Source: Anagrus nilaparvatae (taxonomy: Eukaryota; Arthropoda; Insecta; Hymenoptera; Mymaridae). Taken from it: DNA of 64,000 bases. Within the stretch, counting starts at the first letter, position 1. The number at the start of each line of letters is the position of its first letter. The translations under genes were made by a program, and so were the position numbers. The stretch lies in the NCBI GenBank assembly GCA_022575985.1, contig JAKSXM010000231.1:27566501-27630500 (forward strand). The letters are read 5' to 3'. The notes under the pieces were generated by a model, which saw only the letters and a list, made by a program, of their open reading frames with translations, searched no databases and was not told the origin of the DNA. Below are positions 58,824-64,000 of this stretch, piece after piece.

Positions 58824-59142
58824 AAATTTATAACTGGTTTGTGTGGTTACACAACCAACGATCATCGAACATTATCACTCATAACAGTAATAAATCCAAG
58901 AACCGAAATTACAATGAATCCCGAAATATAAATTATGCTAAGTCCATAAACTTAAAGTATTCTAAGTTCTTGTTCTTATTAGGGTATAATCAGGCCCTGA
59001 CTCCCAATTCAAATTATTATAAGTCCCGAAATTAAAAATCCATTTACCCCCTCCCCCTAAAATCCTCAATTTTTCACACCCCCCCTCCTTACAGAGCCAA
59101 ACTTTTTCAAATACCCCATCCAATTAACATGTTCCATGTTAA
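58824..59142 (-). mobile_element. family B element, second subfamily, minus strand, full length
   Basis: Runs from the inverted 3' end AAATTTATAACTGGTTTGTG and hairpin partner ACACAACCAACG, through AACAGTAATAAATCCAAGAA, several units and a C-rich tract. It ends with the inverted 5' end ACCCCATCCAATTAACATGT, TTCCATGTTAA. Its order matches 37319-37640 and the nested copy at 52.6 kb. The frame 58811-59035 is a translation of it. Confidence 0.7.
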
Positions 59143-59234
59143 TAAATAAAACAATGTAAAATATTTTGTGCGTAATAATTTTTATATTTTACATTAACCA
59201 ACAAGTCCGTTCGTCTCTTAAGGCGATACTCCAG

Positions 59235-59291
59235 CCAAATCTCGAGGAAAGGGGGGGGGGGGGGTTAGTTACTTGCCTTCATGAGATTTGG
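59235..59291. repeat. inverted repeat enclosing a 14-base G run
   Basis: CCAAATCTC (59235-59243) and GAGATTTGG (59283-59291) are perfectly inverted around a loop that contains G14 (59251-59264). A similar word, CCAAATCT, directly precedes C14 at 30201-30214. Confidence 0.5.
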
Positions 59292-59298
59292 TATTTAT

Positions 59299-59601
59299 AA
59301 TCCTGTCGCCAGCAAAGCTATTTACTACCTTAAAATCCTAAAATACGATAAAAGCTCCATAGAAAAAAATGGGTGGTATTTATGTTTTTTTGACCCGCTA
59401 AACACGAATCCGGGGTCTATTTTGCAAAATTCGTGGCCAACTTTGCAATAATTTGTTAATAAAAAAGAACTGACTACGAATTTTGCAAAACAGACCCCGG
59501 ATTCGTGTTTAGCGGGTCAAAAAACATAAATTCCACTCATTTTTTCCATTGTTCTTTTATGGCATTTTAGGGCATTAAATAGCACTTCTGGCGACAGGAC
59601 T
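59299..59601. mobile_element. family A foldback MITE, copy 3
   Basis: A 303 bp copy. The left end is ATCCTGTCGCCAGCAAAGCT (first G changed to A) and the right end CTTCTGGCGACAGGACT. Both arms contain TTTTTTGACCCGCTAAACAC or its inverse and CCGGGGTCTATTTTGCAAAA. TA lies at both junctions. The centre is about 20 bases longer than in the other copies (AATAATTTGTTAATAAAAAA). Confidence 0.76.
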
Positions 59602-59604
59602 AAT

Positions 59605-60875
59605 AAAGGTTTTTTGTGTCACTTATCTCAAATTTCGGGTTCTTTTACAGTAGAACACCCTTGAACTTCCTAAAACTACCCCTGAAAGTGGTGTGTTTTA
59701 TGTATTCGCAATTTGAATATCTATATTTGTTCCATATGAGTTTTTGGGTCGTTGATCACGAATTTCAAAGTCCTGCCTACTAAAAATTCGCACATTACCT
59801 TAAATTTTCAGGTTGAGGCATTTTTTTGCTAATTTAAGGGTGGGGTGTCAATTTTTAGTAGGACATCGAAATTCGTGATCAGGGATTCAAAAACCCGCAT
59901 AAGATACTATAAAATTCTTTTGTATAGGCTGCTTTGATATTAATAAGGTCAGTAGGATGATTGAAAAAATATCTTGTTTCCAGCGAATTAAGAATTTGCT
60001 ATTCATGTACGAAACGTATCTAAGTTTATTACTCACGATTTAAGGGATGTATAATTTTTATATTCACTCAATAAAAATGCATTGTTAATAATAATTTTAG
60101 TGCAAGGTAAACAGAATTCAAAATCACTGTACTTAAGAGTGATAGTAAGTTAAAGTCATGGGTATTGAAGTAATTAAATTCACGTTTTCATGTATCTTTA
60201 TTAATAACTCGGTTAAAGAACCCGTTAAAAAAACAACTCTTAATATTTCCCTAAAATTCCCTTAGAGTTGACTAAAAATTCTAAAAATTCATGGGTGTTA
60301 TTTTCCAGCAAAAATGAGTCGGTGACAGATTTCAAGTCTCTAGGTCAACCTTCAATTTTGGGATTTTTTTCGGATTTTGTCCTTATTACGGAATTTACGG
60401 CAATTAACACTTCTATAGAAGATTTCACGGAGTCTTAAAAATTTGTTGACTTATATCTACAAATTAACCCTGTAACAAATCTTAAAAAAGTCAACCGTTT
60501 TTCGGTAGTTTACAGAATGCTTGTGATTCAAATAAAGGTTTGGCAAAAGTTTTTGCATATTAGTTCTTTGGGATTTTAATGTTACTTGTACTAAATGTTA
60601 GTACAATATAATAACTATTATATAAAAACATAAAATTGTTAGATAAAAACTTTTACATTTAAAACAGAAAAAAGGTTCATTTCAAAAAATGATTGCTGAA
60701 GGGGTGAAAGGGATGAAAATAAGGGTGGTTATGCAGAATTCTATACCTTGAATAACATTTTCGTTATGATATTCGAGTTCAGCGACCTAAAAAATCTTAC
60801 TATAGTTACTTTTGTAAATTTTGGGGTTTTTTTTATGAAAAAAGGAAAATTTACCGTTTAGGACCTGTTGAATGT
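59605..60875. other. stretch holding one inverted repeat, otherwise no gene seen
   Basis: Apart from the inverted repeat at 59741-59895, this contains a motif relative at about 60770-60790 (ATTCGAGTTCAGCGACC). It is otherwise A+T-rich DNA without open frames of interest. Confidence 0.4.
59741..59895. repeat. family O inverted repeat with the GATCACGAAT motif
   Basis: TTTTTGGGTCGTTGATCACG, AATTTCAAAGTCCTGCCTAC and TAAAAATT pair with the inverted CAATTTTTAGTAGGACATCG, AAATTCGTGATCAGGGATTC and AAAAACCC. The core GGGTCGTTGATCACGAAT is a variant of the motif found four times in the 25 kb foldback. Confidence 0.65.
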
Positions 60876-60879
60876 AATA

Positions 60880-61290
60880 TTAACGTGGAACATGTTTCAC
60901 TGTAAAAAGTAACTTTCTTATATTAACAAAAAAATAAGAATATTTTCGAAATATTAGTAAATTTTCGAAAAAATTTGTAAGTATTCAAAAAAAAATCGTA
61001 TATTTACTAAATTTAGCACTTTTAAAAAAAACTCCGGTGATTTTTCGACAAAATTGGTAAATTTACTAAAATTTAGTAAATTTTCGAAAAAATTCGCAAT
61101 TTTTCGAAAAAAATCGGAAATTTACTAATATTTGTAAATTTGCGAAAAAATAGTAAATTAACAATTTTTTTTTTCGTAAATTTTCGACAAAATCGTAAAT
61201 TTACAACTGTGTCGTAATTTTACGATTTTTGTAGAAAAATTGCAAATTTTAATCGAAAATTTGCGACAAACAATTGTGAAATTACAAGTC
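60880..61290 (+). mobile_element. family F element next to a family B 5' end
   Basis: A family B 5' end (TTAACGTGGAACATGTTT, 60880-60897) is directly followed by CACTGTAAAAAGTAACTTTC at 60898, the family F terminus. F then consists of short TTTCGAAAAA, GTAAATTT and TTTACTAA words until about 61290. The right end is not recognisable. As at 53.82 kb, F abuts a B element. Confidence 0.6.
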
Positions 61291-61465
61291 CTATTTTACG
61301 TACCTAAAAACGCATGACAAACCATTTAGAGTCATAAAATAATGTTTTTTTATTTTATACCATACTTAAGGACGCTCCGTCATTTGAATTTCCGAATAAA
61401 GACATATACAGTTTGTTTGAGGAATGTCTCAGGAATCGAATGATATGGGCCATAAGGTCGATAGT

Positions 61466-62036
61466 GATTGCCAGAGAAAAACTACTCAAGAACAAAAAAA
61501 AACTTTTCTTTTGACAATGAAATTTAGCCAAGTTATCGTCAATTTACGATTTTACTCAAATTTTTCTTAAAAAAGACATTAAAAAAAGTCTGTTTCTGAA
61601 CTTAAAATAAGCATTATTCCCTTGATTATTATGGTAAAATACTCATTTTTTTTTTAAATCGTTTACTTTTTCCTTGAGTATTTATTTCTTCAAGAAAAGA
61701 ATAATTTTTTACCACATTTCAACATTTAGGTCAAAAACCAATAAAAAACTGTGTTAAATAAATTTGGCTAATTACAGTTTTCAAAGGTTTCTGACCTAAA
61801 AATTAAAATTTTGTGAACAAAAATGATTTTTTTTTGAAGAAATGAATACTCAGGGAAAAATTAATCGATTTTTAAAAAAAAGTTATTATTTTACGATGAA
61901 AATCAAACAAGTCAGAAATAGGCATTTTTCAATATAAAACTTTGAGTAAAATCTTAAATTGACGACAACTCGGCTAAATTTCATCGTAAAAAGAAAAGTT
62001 TTTTTTTCTTCTGGAGTAGTTTTTCCCTGGAAATCA
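61466..62036. mobile_element. family N foldback element, about 570 bp
   Basis: The arms match inverted nearly to the centre. GAGAAAAACTACTCAAGAAC pairs with CTGGAGTAGTTTTTCCCTGG. CAATGAAATTTAGCCAAGTT pairs with CTCGGCTAAATTTCATCGTA. CGTCAATTTACGATTTTACT pairs with GTAAAATCTTAAATTGACG. TCCTTGAGTATTTATTTCTTC pairs with GAAGAAATGAATACTCAGGG (first word given from 61666), and AGGTCAAAAACC with GGTTTCTGACCT. It has no coding capacity. Confidence 0.74.
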
Positions 62037-62167
62037 GATTTTGTCATCTATTATTTTAAATTTTAATTAACAAAAAAGTAATTTTTATCTTGATTAATGA
62101 AGTTATCGCCTATTTTATTTTTCTTAAATTATTTTGGGTTGCTCAGATACGAAAAACACGGTTTTCG

Positions 62168-62529
62168 ACATAAAAGTGGCAAAATCTTTTTGGCATCCAT
62201 CGCCGATTCCGTGATAACGTTTTTTTTTTGCATTCTATAGGTTGCAAACTATCAGAAAATCATGGTGGTAATCGTTGCCTCTTAAATTTTTTTTTTTTCA
62301 TTTTTAGTGCTCATAAAACGTATTTTCTCGTAGAAATGCACATAAATTAGGCATTATTTTTTTTTTTTTTTACTACTTATAACTTGGACAAAAAACTGAA
62401 GAAAAAAAAAATTTGAAGGCGCATCGATATAACCCGTTTTTTCAGATAGTTTGAACCTTCAGAAAACCGAAACAAAAAGAAAACAAGAAATCGGCGATAG
62501 ATGCCAAAAAGATTTTTCCACTTTTATGT
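62168..62529. mobile_element. family D foldback element
   Basis: The left arm GACATAAAAGTGGCAAAATC, TTTTTGGCATCCATCGCCGA and AGGTTGCAAACTATCAGAAA is repeated inverted on the right as TTTTCAGATAGTTTGAACCT, TCGGCGATAGATGCCAAAAA and GATTTTTCCACTTTTATGTC. The inner part (GTGCTCATAAAACGTATTTT, CTCGTAGAAATGCACATA) is shared with the single-arm copy at 40544-40710. It lies about 130 bases after family N. Confidence 0.74.
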
Positions 62530-63560
62530 CAAAAACTGCCTTTTTTCGTAACTGATTTTCGAAAATTTTTATTTCAGGGGTTTTTCGCGGTATTTTTAGG
62601 GATTTTTTTTAATGACAAGTTAAAAAAAGTTCAAAACTAATACAAACAAGAATTTAGCATCAGTTTTTAACAATATTTTGACATTTATAAGCTTGAAAAC
62701 CTGTATTTATTTTTTGCTTTTTTTCAAATTTTGTTTTATTACTTTTTCTTGCACCTTAGGCTTGTCTATTTTAATATTTTGTCGATTTTATTTTTATCTC
62801 ATAAAATATATTTTTCCAAGCAAATAAAACTCCATTAATGATTATGGGCCCAATTATTTTTCATTTTTACACGTTTATCACCAATTTTTTCAATTTTATA
62901 CAATACGTAATTTTTGACCGATTATGCATATTTTCAAGCTGTAGGATTAAATTAAAAGGGGAGTTCAATACATTTGGAACACCAAATTATAACAAATAGT
63001 TATGAATGAGTTTATTATGTTGAAAAAACATGCCGGCTACTCTCCGTTCATTCCAAAGGGCCATCTGAGCCTAGAAACGCAGGGCTCAATGAAATAGGGT
63101 TTTTTGGTAATTTTCAATGAGACGCTAAAACCTTACAAGTTAACCTAAACTCTTTTACTCTTTTCTTTGGTTGGTTTCATTTTTTTGGTGTAAATACCAC
63201 CTTTCAAACGCCGTAAACCGTAATTTATTATCATTAATCCTCTCATCACTATAGCCAATTAACCAAATGGTCATTTTTGGTTAAAAATGACCTATTTTTA
63301 AATTGCTGCCAAATTTGTAATTTTTGACGAAAATGGGTTTTATAAGTCTCAAAATATTTCCACAAGCTTCAAATTTCCAAAAATTCTTTACTCTACTTTT
63401 TTGAATTATTTAATCATCAGATATATGATAATTAGAAGTCGGAGTCCCAATTATATGGTTTTATAAAAAGCTAATTTTTAATGTTAAGTGTCAAGGAAAT
63501 GAGACGAGAAAAAATTTTTGGAAACTTCAAGCTTGTAGGAATTTTTCAAGACATACAAAA
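62530..63560. other. A+T-rich stretch with a family E arm
   Basis: A family E left arm fragment at about 63262-63395 reads GGTCATTTTTGGTTAAAAAT, TGGGTTTTATAAGTCTCAAA and CACAAGCTTCAAATTTCC, without a right arm. A less biased block lies at 63030-63110 (TCCGTTCATTCCAAAGGGCC). No gene seen. Confidence 0.45.
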
Positions 63561-63562
63561 CC

Positions 63563-63978
63563 TTTTTTTTTTTTTTTTAACTGACATATACCGACGTAGG
63601 GTATCCCAAGAAGCTTCTAGGAGAAGCCTGTGCTGGGGCAGTTGCGGAGCAGCCGACTTTTAAGATCTTAAACTGAACTTGTATTCACCCGAACATCGTC
63701 AATTAATAATTAATTATTTATTAATTATTCATTAACAATATCCGTGACACAGGAAAACTGCAGAAAACCTATGCCAAGAACAGCCGGATACATGTTTTCT
63801 ACATAGTGTTCGATTTTTCTTTTAAACACTATGTCGAAAACACGATCCTGACCAAACAGCGTATAACGTCAGTACAAACTCGGACGGTCACCCATCCGGA
63901 TACCAACCGCACTCATCTTTGCTTAACTTTTATAAGCAAACATATAGAGTTTATACTACCGCGCTACAAAGCTGGCTT
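63563..63978 (-). mobile_element. 5S rRNA-derived SINE with poly(A) tail
   Basis: On the minus strand the element begins GCCAGCTTTGTAGCGCGGTA. It then contains AAGTTAAGCAAAGATGAGTG and, 32 bases after the first A of that word, GGATGGGTGACC (plus-strand 63887-63898). That spacing and both words match the internal promoter of 5S rRNA genes (A box and C box). The first 50 or so bases do not resemble 5S and contain a tRNA-like TAGCGCGGTAGTA. A unique body follows, with a hairpin GTTTTCGACATAGTGTTT/AACACTATGTAGAAAAC, and the element ends GTCAGTT plus 16 A (plus 63563-63578). Another A21 tract precedes its 5' end. The frame 63481-63663 is a shadow. Confidence 0.72.
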
Positions 63979-63997
63979 TTTTTTTTTTTTTTTTTTT
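63977..63997. repeat. T21 homopolymer at the window edge
   Basis: On the minus strand this is A21 immediately upstream of the SINE head. It may be the poly(A) tail of another retroposon beyond the window or part of the target site. Confidence 0.7.
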
Positions 63998-64000
63998 ATT

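Noticed and set aside
63870..63935. Genuine 5S rRNA gene
   Set aside because: Only the internal promoter segment matches. The first 50 bases and the 3' third differ, and a poly(A)-tailed body follows.

Overview
This is an A+T-rich eukaryotic nuclear window (roughly three quarters to four fifths A+T by eye) with no convincing protein-coding gene. The longest open frames are about 120 codons, and they are low-complexity Phe/Tyr/Lys/Leu-rich frames of the kind expected by chance in such DNA. Long homopolymers, dinucleotide and trinucleotide repeats, a poly(A)-tailed retroposon and many palindromic miniature elements suggest an animal genome. An A+T-rich arthropod, probably an insect, is most likely. 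That is inference from texture; no gene identifies the species.

Layout. Positions 1-2300 are plain A+T-rich DNA. Between about 2.34 and 3.91 kb CpG dinucleotides cluster sharply. This stretch holds an alternating purine-pyrimidine block, a palindromic E-box, a TATA box and a CpG-rich segment with a 9-codon upstream ORF. It is the only place that looks like a promoter and first exon (plus strand). If so, most of the window would be intron or intergenic DNA. The rest is a repeat landscape separated by A+T-rich filler.

Main repeat families, all defined here by comparing copies within the window (names are local): (A) a 280-303 bp foldback element with GTCCTGTCGCCAGCA ends next to TA (10.4, 33.7, 59.3 kb). 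(B) An element built on a degenerate 24 bp unit, AGGGACTTAGAATAATTCRDKTTT, with recurrent ends, in more than a dozen copies; the largest array is at 49.0-49.8 kb. (C) A 327 bp near-perfect palindrome at 27.84 kb made of two B-like 5' ends. (D, G, J, K, M, N, O) Further foldback elements. (E) CACTG-ended foldbacks, including a complete 560 bp copy at 42.79 kb. (F) Short-motif elements with CACTGTAAAAAGTAAC ends. (I) A 128-139 bp tandem repeat at 47.7 kb. A 21/22 bp GC-rich palindromic minisatellite lies at 13.94 kb.

RNA-derived pieces: a minus-strand retroposon at 63.56-63.98 kb whose head contains a clear 5S rRNA internal-promoter segment and which ends in poly(A), and two related tRNA-like Pol III relics (40.31 and 52.10 kb) that each run into a T tract. 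An inverted duplication links 28.2-28.6 kb with 36.0-36.5 kb.

The window's most distinctive property is its density of long inverted repeats. If transcribed, several could form long hairpin RNAs and feed small-RNA pathways. No CRISPR array, operon or prokaryotic-style system is present.
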